A DNA stretch of 64,000 nucleotides from Chthonomonas calidirosea T49 (GTDB lineage: Bacteria > Armatimonadota > Chthonomonadetes > Chthonomonadales > Chthonomonadaceae). Location: positions 1,804,674 to 1,868,673 of the forward strand of contig NC_021487.1 in the NCBI RefSeq assembly GCF_000427095.1, read 5' to 3'. Under the pieces are notes generated by a model that had not been told where the DNA came from, did not search any database, and was given only the letters and a program-made list of their open reading frames with translations. This document shows, piece by piece, positions 1-9,297 of the stretch (position 1 is its first letter; each line of letters starts with the position of its first letter). The translations under genes and the position numbers were made by a program.

Positions 1-133
1 GAGAGATTTTTTTAAATGGCGTGAGTGAAAGACAAGAGACATGAGAGCGCGACGAAGCCGCTTTTCAGAAGATAGAAGCAGGAGAGGTCGCACGCGCGTG
101 GAGGGCTTGACCGAGGGGAGAGGGCTACAGAGG

Positions 134-163
134 TTGCTTTCCCTATCTCTCATGGGGTATACT
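134..163 (+). promoter_or_regulatory. Sigma-70 promoter of the rpsB operon
   Basis: TTGCTT at 134-139 and TATACT at 158-163 are separated by 18 bases, close to the housekeeping consensus. Transcription would start near 170 and leave about 145 bases of leader before rpsB. It is the best promoter in the first 300 bases and points into the translation operon. Confidence 0.6.
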
Positions 164-315
164 TTGCCGATGGGGTTATGTAGAGAGCAGAGCCCCATCT
201 ACACTGCACCGATGCGGACCCGCTGCTGGGTGAGGCAAAACAACCTTCCGCCGCGGGAATGAGGCATCGGGAAGGCCGCAGCAAATAAAAGGCAACAACC
301 CAGGAGAAGAAGAAA
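164..315 (+). promoter_or_regulatory. 5' leader of rpsB, possible S2 autoregulatory region
   Basis: This untranslated stretch lies between the predicted promoter and rpsB. CCTTCC at 244-249 can pair with GGAAGG at 270-275, giving a stem with a 20-base loop. A purine-rich ribosome site (AGGAGAAG) starts near 302. Known rpsB leaders in many bacteria bind S2, but I do not recognise a specific published S2 leader fold here, so the regulatory role is inference. I see no convincing protein gene in 1-315. Confidence 0.3.
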
Positions 316-1191
316 TTGGCATCGCTTTCCATGAAAGAGCTCCTCGAAGCAGGAGTGCACTTTGGACATCAGACGCGCCGTTGGAACCCAAAGATGAAGC
401 GCTATATCTACGGCGCGCGCAACGGCATCCACATCATTGACCTCCATCAAACGCTGACTCTGTTCGATGAAGCCCAGCGATTTGTGCAGGAGGTCGTCGC
501 CTCGGGTGGACACGTGCTGTTTGTGGGCACCAAAAAGCAGGCGCAAGATGCCATTCAAGAGGCCGCTCAGCGCTGTCGCCAAAGCTATGTAAACCAGCGA
601 TGGCTCGGCGGAATGCTCACCAACTATCGCACCATTAAGGAGCGGCTTAAACGGCTCGACGAGCTGAACGAAATGCAGATGAACGGCACCCTAGACCGCC
701 TCACCAAAAAAGAGGCTACCCTGCTGCTTGAAGAGCGCGACAAGCTGGAGCGCTACCTCGGCGGCATCAAAAATATGCCCGGTCTACCACAATGCCTGAT
801 CGTAGTGGATTGTAAAAAGGAGCACATCGCCATTGCGGAGGCAAGACGCCTAGGCATTCCTGTGGTAGCCCTTGTGGATACCAACTGCGACCCCGATCTG
901 GTGGACTACGTGATACCGGGCAACGACGACGCCATTCGCGCCATTCGCCTCATCACCGGGCGCCTTGCGGATGCCATCGCCGAGATCAAGCAGGCGGAGT
1001 GGGATGCTGAAGAGGCCGCTCAACATCCCGCCGAAGGCGAGTCGGTAGAGGCGATCGTGCCGGACGAGGTCGAAAAACCGGACGTGGATGCCTTCGAGCC
1101 GACCCCCGATGCGGACTACGTGTTTCATCCCGGTGAGGAGGATGAGTACAGCCGCATGGCGGCAGAGGTAGAGAGCCAAGGCGAAGCCTAA
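316..1191 (+). CDS. rpsB: 30S ribosomal protein S2
   Basis: The protein is S2, the small-subunit protein that sits between head and body on the 30S. The N-terminus has the family signature [19 protein letters not shown], followed by the [13 protein letters not shown] and [11 protein letters not shown] blocks and the VDTNCDP loop. The start is a TTG at 316 placed after AGGAGAAG; an ATG at 331 is an alternative. At 291 residues it is longer than the usual 230-260, because of an acidic tail rich in Glu and Asp from about residue 230. It is the first gene of an operon with tsf 55 bases downstream. Confidence 0.97.
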   Translation: MASLSMKELLEAGVHFGHQTRRWNPKMKRYIYGARNGIHIIDLHQTLTLFDEAQRFVQEVVASGGHVLFVGTKKQAQDAIQEAAQRCRQSYVNQRWLGGMLTNYRTIKERLKRLDELNEMQMNGTLDRLTKKEATLLLEERDKLERYLGGIKNMPGLPQCLIVVDCKKEHIAIAEARRLGIPVVALVDTNCDPDLVDYVIPGNDDAIRAIRLITGRLADAIAEIKQAEWDAEEAAQHPAEGESVEAIVPDEVEKPDVDAFEPTPDADYVFHPGEEDEYSRMAAEVESQGEA

Positions 1192-1246
1192 ATCCCTCTT
1201 TTTTTGAATCTTCGCTTGAAAGAAATAGATAAAGGAAGTTTGCACA

Positions 1247-2167
1247 ATGCCAGAGATAACCGCCGCAATGGTGAAAGAGCTGCGCGATCGAACCGGCGCC
1301 GCGATGATGCTTTGCAAAGAGGCCCTCGTGGAGACCGGGGGCGACTTCGACGAGGCCGTCGTCTACATCCGCAAAAAGCTGGGCGCCAAGCTGAGCGATA
1401 GAGGCGACCGCGTCGCCGCCGAAGGCGTTATTGCCGTGGCCGTGGTGGACGATCGGGATGCGGCCATCATCGAGCTGAACTCGGAGACCGACTTCGTGGC
1501 GCGCAGCGAGGACTTTAAACAGCTGGCCAAAGAGCTGGCCGAACAGGTCGCGCGCAGCCGAGCAACCTCCACCGAGGAGCTTCTGAAACAGCCCTCCCTG
1601 GTTGACATGGCGCTGACGGTGCAAGATCGCATCCACGATGTGTTCAGCCGACTTCGGGAGAACATCGTTTTTCGCCGATTTGCGTTTGTCTCCACCGACG
1701 AGACCGGCCATATCGCCACCTACGTGCATGTGCCGGCCAACGACCGCATTGGGGTGCTCGTGGAGGTGGGCGCCGAATCGCCGGAGGCCGCCCGCAGCGA
1801 GGAGATCAAACACCTAGGGCACGAGTTGGCCATGCAGATCGCAGCCTCCCGCCCTCGCTACCTTACTCGGGAAGAGGTGCCCGAAGAGGTGCTTGAACAA
1901 GAACGCGACATCGCGCGGACCGTGGCCCGAAATGAAGGACGGCCGGAAGCGGCCATAGAGAAAATCGTGGAAGGACGGTTGCGTAAGTTCTATGAGGAGA
2001 CCGTCCTGCTGGATCAGCCCTACCTGCGCGAGCCGAAAAAGACCATCGCACAGCTGCTGAAAGAGGTGGGAAAGGGCGCCCATATTCGCCGATTCATTCG
2101 CTATGAGGTCGGAGAACAGACGGGTGGGGCGGCCACCTCCGGCGCAATAAAGGAAACCGTCGAATGA
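1247..2167 (+). CDS. tsf: Translation elongation factor Ts
   Basis: EF-Ts is the nucleotide exchange factor that recharges EF-Tu with GTP. The N-terminal UBA-like domain ([19 protein letters not shown]) and the hallmark NSETDFVAR segment near residue 80 are clear, followed by the dimerisation domain. The length of 306 residues is normal for the longer bacterial form. The ATG follows AAAGGAAG. Its stop overlaps the pyrH start by four bases (ATGA), which suggests translational coupling. Confidence 0.97.
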   Translation: MPEITAAMVKELRDRTGAAMMLCKEALVETGGDFDEAVVYIRKKLGAKLSDRGDRVAAEGVIAVAVVDDRDAAIIELNSETDFVARSEDFKQLAKELAEQVARSRATSTEELLKQPSLVDMALTVQDRIHDVFSRLRENIVFRRFAFVSTDETGHIATYVHVPANDRIGVLVEVGAESPEAARSEEIKHLGHELAMQIAASRPRYLTREEVPEEVLEQERDIARTVARNEGRPEAAIEKIVEGRLRKFYEETVLLDQPYLREPKKTIAQLLKEVGKGAHIRRFIRYEVGEQTGGAATSGAIKETVE

Positions 2168-2982
2168 ACGACGATGCCTCCAGGCCGACGTCTTTCACTT
2201 CACCGGAGAGCGCGGAGGCCACAGCGCTCTCCGAACCCCCCTTAGAAAGGCCTCGCTGGTCGCGCGTGCTGTTGAAGCTCTCCGGCGAAGCCTTTGCTGC
2301 CGACCTAGAACACCCCGAAGAAGGCCCCCACGTTGGGCTGAACTACCGCACGATTCACACCATCGCCTCGGAGATCGTCAGCGCCTATCGCGTGGGAGTC
2401 GAGATCGCCGTGGTGGTGGGCGCCGGCAATATCGTGCGAGGCGAACGGGCCGCAGAGGCGGGCATGGAGCGCGCGGCTGCCGACTATATGGGCATGCTCG
2501 GCACCGTTATTAACAGCATGGCGCTGCAAGATGCGTTGGAAAAACAGGGCGTGCCCACCCGCGTGATGAGCGCCATCGCCATGGCCGAAGTGGCCGAACC
2601 CTTCATCCGACGCCGCGCCATTCGCCACCTCGAAAAAGGACGTGTGGTCGTTCTGGCCGCCGGCACCGGTAACCCCTTCTTTACCACCGACACCGCCGCA
2701 GCCCTACGTGCCAACGAAATCCGCGCCGGTGCCGTGCTGAAAGCCACCAACGTAGATGGCATCTACGATAGAGACCCCCATAAGTTTCAAGACGCCGTCC
2801 GTTACGAACAGCTCTCCTTCGACGAATGCATCGCCAAAAATCTGCGCGTAATGGACCAAACGGCCTTCACCTTTTGCAAGGAGTACGACATCCCCATCGT
2901 CGTTTTTAATATCGCACGCCCCGGCAACATCCGAAGGGTTGTCTGCGGTGAGAAAATAGGCACGCTCGTCGGTAATTTCTAA
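2164..2982 (+). CDS. pyrH: UMP kinase
   Basis: This is the hexameric bacterial UMP kinase (amino-acid kinase fold), which makes UDP in pyrimidine synthesis. It shows [11 protein letters not shown] near residue 40, [11 protein letters not shown], the [11 protein letters not shown] substrate loop, and the [17 protein letters not shown] block. It is 272 residues long because of a Ser/Pro/Glu-rich extension of about 33 residues before the kinase core. The start is the ATG that overlaps the tsf stop. The extension could be removed only by a later start, and none is well placed. Confidence 0.96.
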   Translation: MNDDASRPTSFTSPESAEATALSEPPLERPRWSRVLLKLSGEAFAADLEHPEEGPHVGLNYRTIHTIASEIVSAYRVGVEIAVVVGAGNIVRGERAAEAGMERAAADYMGMLGTVINSMALQDALEKQGVPTRVMSAIAMAEVAEPFIRRRAIRHLEKGRVVVLAAGTGNPFFTTDTAAALRANEIRAGAVLKATNVDGIYDRDPHKFQDAVRYEQLSFDECIAKNLRVMDQTAFTFCKEYDIPIVVFNIARPGNIRRVVCGEKIGTLVGNF

Positions 2983-3025
2983 TAGGCTGTCGAAACGATA
3001 ACAGATCTTTTTTGAGGAGGATGCC

Positions 3026-3583
3026 ATGATCCAAGAGACACTGCGCGAGGCGGAGGAGCGCATGAAAAAAGCCGTGGAGGCCACGCAACACGAATTTAGC
3101 CTTATCCGCACAGGGCGCGCCAATCCGGCCATTCTGGAACATGTCCGCGTGGATGCCTATGGGACAACGCTGCCGCTGAATCAGGTCGCCTCCATTAGCG
3201 TGCCCGAACCACGCCAACTGCTGATAACGCCCTTTGACCGCAATATTCTTCCGCAGATCGAAAAAGGGATCCTAAAATCCGATGTAGGCATTACCCCCAC
3301 CAACGATGGCAGCGCGCTGCGCCTTAACATCCCGCCCCTCAACGAAGAGCGGCGTAAAGAGCTCATTAAGCAAGTTCACCAAAAGGCCGAGCAGGGCCGC
3401 GCCTCCATTCGCACCGTGCGCCATGAGGCCATTAAAAAGCTGCAAACCGCTAAAAAAGCCTCCGAAATATCGGAAAATGAGGAGAAGAGGGCCGAAGAAC
3501 AGGTGCAAAAACTCGTAGATAAATACACGGCCGAGATCGACCACCTCATGAAGGTGAAAGAGGCCGAACTGATGGAGGTCTAA
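3026..3583 (+). CDS. frr: Ribosome recycling factor
   Basis: RRF splits post-termination ribosomes together with EF-G. The 185-residue length is typical, and the protein has the SLIRTGRANPAIL segment and the C-terminal three-helix bundle (KLQTAKKASEISENEEKR). The ATG at 3026 follows a strong GAGGAGG site. It lies 43 bases after pyrH in the same operon. Confidence 0.97.
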   Translation: MIQETLREAEERMKKAVEATQHEFSLIRTGRANPAILEHVRVDAYGTTLPLNQVASISVPEPRQLLITPFDRNILPQIEKGILKSDVGITPTNDGSALRLNIPPLNEERRKELIKQVHQKAEQGRASIRTVRHEAIKKLQTAKKASEISENEEKRAEEQVQKLVDKYTAEIDHLMKVKEAELMEV

Positions 3584-3598
3584 TCGCGAGAGAGAGCT

Positions 3599-4354
3599 AT
3601 GGCCGAACTTGCCTCCGCATCGCATAACGTCGTCGCGCTTGACCCTAGCCGCCTCCCTACCCACGTCGCCATTATCATGGACGGAAACGGAAGATGGGCG
3701 CGGGCGCAGGGAAAATCGCGCCTCTTCGGCCACGATCAGGGCTACCGCACCCTGAAAAACATCGTGTACGCTGCCCGCGATCTCGGCATTCGCTTCCTCA
3801 CCGTCTACGGCTTCTCCTCCGAAAACTGGCGCCGCTCCGCAGAAGAAGTCGGCGGTCTGATGGATCTCATGCTTCGCGCCATGCGCAACGAGATCGAGGA
3901 GCTGGTGCAGAATCGCGTGCGTGTGCGCATCTCCGGACGCCTTCATGAGCTGCCACCCGACCTGCGCACGGAGCTGGAAGTGGCCATGGAACGTACCCGC
4001 CATTTCGATGGCCTTATCTTTAACTTGGCCATCAACTACGGCGGACGCGCCGAGGTCGTAGATGCCGTGCGCTCCATCGCCAAGCGCGTGCAAAAAGGAG
4101 AGATCAACCCCGATACCATTGACGAACAGACCATCGCAAGCCACCTCTATTGGCCCGATATCCCCGACCCCGACCTCCTGATCCGTACGGCCGGTGAGCT
4201 TCGCCTCTCTAATTTTCTGCTCTGGGAAACCGCCTACAGTGAAATCTACGTGACGCCCGTCTGCTGGCCGGAGTTTACGCGCGACCATTTTGTGGAAGCC
4301 CTTCTGGATTATCAGCGACGCGTGCGGAAGTTCGGCGCCGTCCCCGAAGAATAA
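3599..4354 (+). CDS. uppS: Isoprenyl transferase (undecaprenyl diphosphate synthase)
   Basis: The enzyme adds isopentenyl units in cis to farnesyl diphosphate and so makes the lipid carrier for cell wall and glycan synthesis. The active-site block HVAIIMDGNGRWA is at about residues 22-34, followed by GFSSENWRR, NLAINYGGRAE and the C-terminal RTAGELRLSNFLLWE and YSE motifs. The length of 251 residues is normal. The gene ends five bases before the dxr start. cdsA, commonly found between uppS and dxr, is absent here. Confidence 0.95.
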   Translation: MAELASASHNVVALDPSRLPTHVAIIMDGNGRWARAQGKSRLFGHDQGYRTLKNIVYAARDLGIRFLTVYGFSSENWRRSAEEVGGLMDLMLRAMRNEIEELVQNRVRVRISGRLHELPPDLRTELEVAMERTRHFDGLIFNLAINYGGRAEVVDAVRSIAKRVQKGEINPDTIDEQTIASHLYWPDIPDPDLLIRTAGELRLSNFLLWETAYSEIYVTPVCWPEFTRDHFVEALLDYQRRVRKFGAVPEE

Positions 4355-4359
4355 GGCCC

Positions 4360-5523
4360 ATGAAACGTTTGGTGATTCTAGGCTCTACAGGCTCCATCGG
4401 CACGCAAACGCTCGATATTGTGCGGCGTCTTCCCGATCGGTTCCAGATCGTAGGGCTATCCGCCAATAGCAACGTACAACGGCTGGTGGAGCAAGCAAAG
4501 GAGTTCCATGTACCCTACCTCGCCATAGGAGATAGGGAACAGGAGCCTGCCCTGAACCGTCTTCTAAAACAAGAAGGAGTCTCCTGCGAGGTTTTCGCAG
4601 GGGTGGAGGGGATGTGCGCTCTAGCCACCCTGCCCCATGCCGACTTGGTGGTGGTGGCCGTGGCAGGTGCCATCGGCATCGCTCCCACACACGCCGCCAT
4701 AACCGCCGGAAAGACCATCGCCCTCGCCAGTAAAGAGGTGCTTGTGGCCGCAGGAGAGCTAACCATGGCGCTGGCTAAAGCGCATGGGGTCGCCATCCTT
4801 CCCATAGATAGCGAGCACTCCGCCCTCTTTCAGTGCCTTCAGGGGGCTGATGCTTCACAAGTAGAGAGGCTCCTTCTTACGGCATCGGGCGGGCCTTTTC
4901 GGAGCGTGCCCAAAGAGGCCCTGCACCACGTGACACCGGCGCAGGCGCTGCGCCATCCAACCTGGAACATGGGGGGCTTGGTTACCATTAACTCCGCCAC
5001 GCTTATGAACAAAGCGCTGGAGATCATCGAAGCGCATTGGCTGTTTGGAGTTCCTGCCGATCACATTGAGGTGGTGATCCATCCACAGTCCATCGTACAC
5101 TCCATGGTGCGCTTTCGTGACGGCTCTACCCTAGCCCAAATGGGCTTGCCGGATATGCGACTGCCAATCCAGTATGCCTTGGTCTACCCAGAACGCATCG
5201 ATACGAATCTGCCTCGCATGCGCCTTGCCGATTTCACCAACCTTACCTTTGAAGAGCCGGATGAAGAGAAGTTTCCTGCCTTGGGTTTGGCGCGTGCCGC
5301 ATTGGCCGCTGGTGGCACCGTTCCAGCCGTCATGAATGCCGCTAATGAGGCCGCCGTAGACCTCTTTCTGCGAGAGCGTATCCCCTTCCTGCACATCATA
5401 AGGCTCGTAGAAGAGGCCATAAAGCACCATACGCCGCAACAGGCCTCTCTAGAAAATGTGCTGCAAGCCGATAAAGAGGCACGCGCGTTCGTCTACGAGA
5501 AAGCGAAAGCTCTTGCCTCGTAG
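4360..5523 (+). CDS. dxr: 1-deoxy-D-xylulose 5-phosphate reductoisomerase
   Basis: Dxr converts DXP to MEP with NADPH, the committed step of the MEP isoprenoid pathway. The NADPH-binding start LGSTGSIGTQTLDI, ALASKEVLVAAGE, the metal and substrate block PIDSEHSALFQCL, and TWNMGGLVTINSATLMNKALE are all present. The length of 387 residues is typical. It sits immediately after uppS, so precursor and polyprenyl steps are co-expressed. Confidence 0.97.
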   Translation: MKRLVILGSTGSIGTQTLDIVRRLPDRFQIVGLSANSNVQRLVEQAKEFHVPYLAIGDREQEPALNRLLKQEGVSCEVFAGVEGMCALATLPHADLVVVAVAGAIGIAPTHAAITAGKTIALASKEVLVAAGELTMALAKAHGVAILPIDSEHSALFQCLQGADASQVERLLLTASGGPFRSVPKEALHHVTPAQALRHPTWNMGGLVTINSATLMNKALEIIEAHWLFGVPADHIEVVIHPQSIVHSMVRFRDGSTLAQMGLPDMRLPIQYALVYPERIDTNLPRMRLADFTNLTFEEPDEEKFPALGLARAALAAGGTVPAVMNAANEAAVDLFLRERIPFLHIIRLVEEAIKHHTPQQASLENVLQADKEARAFVYEKAKALAS

Positions 5524-5589
5524 AGCTAAATTCCTCCTCCAACCCAAAAAGGTAAGGTACGGTAGGAAAAGAAACCTTAAGGAGCTAAA

Positions 5590-6924
5590 TTGAATATGAT
5601 GCACCTCGTAAGCACGTTGATCTACTTTATTGTTGTCTTGAGCGTCTTGGTCGTCGCTCACGAGTGGGGTCACTATATTGTTGCAAAACTTTTTAAGATG
5701 CGCGTAGAGGAGTTCTCCCTCTTTTTTGGCAAACGACTTCTGCGACTTGGAGTCCGACATGGCACAGAGTATAACATTCGTGCCGTTCCCTTAGGAGGTT
5801 TTGTGCGTATCGCCGGTATGGATCCCTCCGATCTGTTTGATGCAGCCCCCGTCCTCCCCTCCAACGACACCCCCGATTCGGCTCCTGCACTTCACGGGCT
5901 CGCTGAAGCCGACTTGGCAACCCTCGATAAAAGCCAAATCTCCCAAAAGGTGCGTGAGGCCGTGATCGGGGCGATTGGCGAGGAGCACTCCCTGACGCCC
6001 ACAGGGCGGGCAGAGCTAGAGGCGCTGCTGCTCTCACCCTCCCTGAACGAACAGGAACGCCGCTATCTGCAAATGGTGCTTTCCGCACATCCCGACCCCG
6101 CCGGCTACAGCCAAAAGCCCATTTGGCAACGGGCCTTGGTCATCTTCGCCGGTCCCTTTATGTCGCTCTTTTTTGGCTTCATGCTTTTTTGTTTGCTGGG
6201 TTTTACCGTCGGTCTGCCTGATTCCATCACGCGCACCAACGTCATCGAAACGGTGGTGGCCAACACGCCTGCGGCTCAATCGGGCCTGAAAGCGGGCGAT
6301 AAGATCGTTCGGATCGACTCCACCCCCATTCGTAATGGCGATCAGATGGTTCAGATAATTCGGGCCAGCGTTGGCAAACCGCTCCATCTCCTCGTTCAGC
6401 GCGGAAAAGAGCTTCTCCCCATTACCGTCACCCCAAAACCTCAGATCATTACAACAGAAAAGGGCACCAAGGAGCGTGCTGGCATCATTGGGGTTATGGT
6501 GGAGGCCGAGCCGAAATTAAAGCGCTACCCTCCCCTCCAGGCCATCGTGCGTGGAACCCAAATCACCTTCCTTAGCATTGACATGATGCTTAGGGGCATC
6601 TTTAGCCGTGATGTCCGAGAGAACATTGGCGGCCCCATCGCCATTGCAAGCCAAATCAACAACGCACAACAGCAAGGGCCGGCCTACGTAGCCCTCCTGG
6701 CCGCGGAGCTTTCGATGAGCTTAGGCGTTGTCAACCTTTTCCCCATTCCTATCCTCGATGGAGGCCATCTCCTTCTCCTTGGCATCGAGGCCGCGCGACG
6801 CCGTAAGCTGACCACAAAAGAGATGTACCAGGCACAGTTTGTTGGTTTGGCCATCATCGGTATCATCTTTCTGCTGGTGATGTGGAACGACATTCTGCGC
6901 ATTCTGCCCCACGGCAAACAGTGA
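5590..6924 (+). CDS. rseP: RseP-type site-2 protease (RIP metalloprotease)
   Basis: This is a membrane zinc protease of the S2P family, which cuts transmembrane segments such as anti-sigma factors or leftover signal peptides. HEWGH at about residues 25-29 supplies the zinc ligands and Glu, and NLFPIPILDGG near residue 380 supplies the Asp ligand. One PDZ domain (about 220-295) lies between membrane helices. A stretch of roughly 65 extra residues sits between GMDPSDLFD and the second helix. The start is read as TTG at 5590, six bases after AAGGAG; ATG codons at 5596 and 5599 are possible. Confidence 0.93.
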   Translation: MNMMHLVSTLIYFIVVLSVLVVAHEWGHYIVAKLFKMRVEEFSLFFGKRLLRLGVRHGTEYNIRAVPLGGFVRIAGMDPSDLFDAAPVLPSNDTPDSAPALHGLAEADLATLDKSQISQKVREAVIGAIGEEHSLTPTGRAELEALLLSPSLNEQERRYLQMVLSAHPDPAGYSQKPIWQRALVIFAGPFMSLFFGFMLFCLLGFTVGLPDSITRTNVIETVVANTPAAQSGLKAGDKIVRIDSTPIRNGDQMVQIIRASVGKPLHLLVQRGKELLPITVTPKPQIITTEKGTKERAGIIGVMVEAEPKLKRYPPLQAIVRGTQITFLSIDMMLRGIFSRDVRENIGGPIAIASQINNAQQQGPAYVALLAAELSMSLGVVNLFPIPILDGGHLLLLGIEAARRRKLTTKEMYQAQFVGLAIIGIIFLLVMWNDILRILPHGKQ

Positions 6925-6938
6925 CGGAATGGAGAAAC

Positions 6939-6954
6939 GGCACCGATCGGTGCC
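6939..6954. terminator. Palindrome between convergent genes
   Basis: GGCACCGATCGGTGCC is a perfect 16-base palindrome in the 48-base gap between the converging rseP and pyrD-like genes. It could form a hairpin for both transcripts. There is no run of T on either side, so a terminator role is weakly supported. Confidence 0.25.
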
Positions 6955-6972
6955 CGCAAGCTTCCCCACACT

Positions 6973-7898
6973 CTAGAGGCGAAGCTGCCGCACACTGGTA
7001 AGATGATGCTTCTGAAGGTACGACTCTAGCTCGTCGGCGAGACGAACCGCCAAATTGGGATGAATGGCACAGCCGACGCCCACCCCTACATACTCTGCGC
7101 CGAGCAGGAAAAACTCGAGGGCATCTTCTAACGTCATAATGCCGCCGGACGCAAGAACAGGAAGCGCACTCATTCGGCGCACGCGCCATAGCTGGTAAAG
7201 CGCGACCGGTTTCATGCAGGGGCCGGAAAGCCCGCCCACGCCCCCGGGGAATCGCAGACTGCGCGCGGAGAGACGCACGGCCACCCCTGGCAAAGCTTGG
7301 CCGATGGCAATGACATCCGCACCGGCGTTTTGCGCCGTGACGGCCGCATGACCGATCTCAACTCCGACCGCAGGCAGCTTTGCAATTAGTGGCAGGGAAG
7401 TGACTTCGCGCACGCTTTGAATGGCCTCCGATATCTGCCGGTGCAGCGCGGCTTCCGAAGGAAAAGGCGCTGACGCTTGCATGGCGTCGAGAAGAGGAAG
7501 GGGGTAAGGTTTAGCTCTAAAGCCGTAATGCCCCTCGCCCTGCCTAACTCCTTGGCTAGCTCCGCCCACTCCGATGCCGTCGTGCCGAGCAGGCTTACAA
7601 TTAAAGGACAGCCCAGCGCGCGCAATCGCGGCAGATGCTCGTCTAAAAAGCGCTCTAGGCCGGGGTTGGGCAGACCGTTGGCATGCAAAAACCCGGCGCT
7701 CGCCTCGGCCGTGCGCGGCATCGGGTTTCCCTCACGAGGCGGCAGGGTGAGGGTCGGTGTGATGAAGCCACCCAGCCGGTGCGCCTCTACCAACCCTTCT
7801 AACGTATCCCCCCAACCCAAACTTCCCGACGCCGCCAACACGCTCCGTGGCAGCTTTAACCGCACATCCGCCTTAATCTGTCCGCTCTCTGATTCCAG
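6973..7898 (-). pseudogene. PyrD-like (class 1 dihydroorotate dehydrogenase family) gene interrupted by a frameshift
   Basis: Two overlapping minus-strand frames join into one protein of about 308 residues with the DHODH class 1 layout: VLAASGSLGWGD, FLHANGLPNPGLERFL, LELNLTP, LIAKLPAVG, GGVGGLSGPCMKPVAL and VLASGGIMTLEDALEF. The break is at a run of five C on the minus strand (7500-7504); six C would restore the frame. This can be a real mutation, an assembly error or recoding. The SCPN active-site motif of true PyrD is replaced by TPLPL, so orotate synthesis is doubtful even if the frame is repaired. The likely start is a CTG at 7898 after GGAGGA, or a GTG at 7865. Confidence 0.75.
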
Positions 7899-7968
7899 AA
7901 GGGTTCCTCCAAAAGAATCGTCTTCTACTCCGCCTGATTAGTCTACCCGAATGGAGTTTGGGTGTAAC

Positions 7969-8991
7969 TTACTCGTGCGCCCAGGGTTCAAGCACTATCT
8001 TTCCGCAGTTTCCGGTGAGCTGCGTCTCAAAGGCCTCCTGCACCCTCTGCAAAGGCAAGCGATGGGTAATGAACTTTTCCAATAGGCCAGAGGCCCTCCG
8101 AATTAGATCCATCAGGCGAGGAGTATCGGCCAGATTATAGTGCCACTGCCCATGTAGGGTAAGCCCCTTGCGTAAAAGGTCGTTGCTAACGTGCAGGGTC
8201 AGCTCTCCCGCCTCTCCCACAAAGGTGACCTCACCCTTGCGGCGGGTGGCCTCCATCAACAGGCGCTGCGCTTGGGCCGAGCCCGAGCAATCAATTGCTT
8301 TGTCCACCCCAACCCCTTTGGTGATCTCCATTATCTGCTGCAAAACATCCGTCTGTTGTGGGTCGAGCACATGGGCTGCTCCAAGCTCTCGTGCCAGTGC
8401 GGCGCGATAGGGGTGGCCCTCCACCGCGATCACCTGGGCACCGCGCATCACTCCGTTGATAACGCCTCCCAGCCCAACCGGCCCCATGCCGGTGATGAGC
8501 ACTGTGTCGAAGGCGTTTACCCGCATACGCTCCATAGCCCCAAAGGTCGGCCCTAGCCCACAGCAGGCCATGGCCGCATGGTGTAAGGGAATGTCATCAG
8601 GCACAGGCACCAGAAGCCAATCGGGCTTCAGCAGGAACTGGGCGTAGGTGGCGATACCGGCCATGTTACCGGTCGTCATAAGAATATCGAGGTTGTGCTG
8701 GCAGTGAATATATTCACCCCTCAAACAGAGCCAACAGCGCCCGCAGGGGTAGTTTGGCATCACAACCACTCTATCGCCCACCTTCACACGCCCAGGCTGA
8801 GCGATCTCGGCCACCTCGCCGGCGGCCTCATGACCCGGCCAATCCACCACATATCCATCCCGATAGGCTTTGTATTCGGTGCACATGGGGGTTACCTCAA
8901 CCTTTATCACCACCACATCTCCCCATGGCGACGGCTTTGGGCACTCCACCAATTCGCACCGTTGCTTCCCCACTATGCGAACCGCTTGCAT
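7969..8991 (-). CDS. Zinc-dependent alcohol dehydrogenase family protein (MDR superfamily)
   Basis: This is a medium-chain dehydrogenase/reductase that oxidises an alcohol or polyol with NAD(P). It has the catalytic zinc region (CTEYKAY, then WPGHEAAGEV), the structural zinc lobe with four Cys (CGRCWLCLRGEYIHC), and a Rossmann fold whose glycine motif is GMGPVGLGG. The ATG at 8991 follows GGAG at good spacing and matches the family N-terminus (MQAVRI); a TTG 30 bases upstream lacks such support. The substrate cannot be named; threonine- and sorbitol-dehydrogenase-like enzymes share this layout. Confidence 0.9.
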   Translation of the reverse strand: MQAVRIVGKQRCELVECPKPSPWGDVVVIKVEVTPMCTEYKAYRDGYVVDWPGHEAAGEVAEIAQPGRVKVGDRVVVMPNYPCGRCWLCLRGEYIHCQHNLDILMTTGNMAGIATYAQFLLKPDWLLVPVPDDIPLHHAAMACCGLGPTFGAMERMRVNAFDTVLITGMGPVGLGGVINGVMRGAQVIAVEGHPYRAALARELGAAHVLDPQQTDVLQQIMEITKGVGVDKAIDCSGSAQAQRLLMEATRRKGEVTFVGEAGELTLHVSNDLLRKGLTLHGQWHYNLADTPRLMDLIRRASGLLEKFITHRLPLQRVQEAFETQLTGNCGKIVLEPWAHE

Positions 8992-9103
8992 CTTCTTGCT
9001 CCATCTGCCTATACCCCCCAACGTGGACTTCGAAGGGCGGCAGGCCGAAACGATGTGCTTATTCTACATCAGATTTTTCGAAGTTGTCCCCCATAAGATA
9101 GCA

Positions 9104-9122
9104 ATATTGTTAGATATTGTTA
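9104..9122. repeat. Two direct repeats of ATATTGTTA spaced by one helical turn
   Basis: ATATTGTTA occurs at 9104-9112 and again at 9114-9122, a period of ten bases. It lies upstream of the zinc dehydrogenase in a 306-base gap that otherwise shows no gene. The spacing fits a regulator binding on one face of the helix. This is an inference from spacing only. Confidence 0.35.
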
Positions 9123-9297
9123 TAGAAAAACTGCCATTCCGGAACGCATCACAAGCGCTCTTTATCGGGCACACGAGGATGAGCCGCAGAGAGAATAACT
9201 ATCGTCTTTTCTGCTTGTGGTCTTCAGCAACGAAGAGGCGCGATTGTGGGCTCGGAAGCCCTACCCGTTGTTCAAGACGCGGAGGCTGTCTTTAAAT

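Noticed and set aside
41-262. Plus-strand 73-codon frame at the window start
   Set aside because: It crosses the predicted rpsB promoter, is Arg-rich without homology, and has no ribosome site.
986-1813. Minus-strand open frame opposite rpsB and tsf
   Set aside because: Shadow of conserved genes; low-complexity composition.
3272-4288. Minus-strand open frame of 338 codons opposite frr and uppS
   Set aside because: It spans two well-identified genes on the other strand and is a codon-bias shadow.
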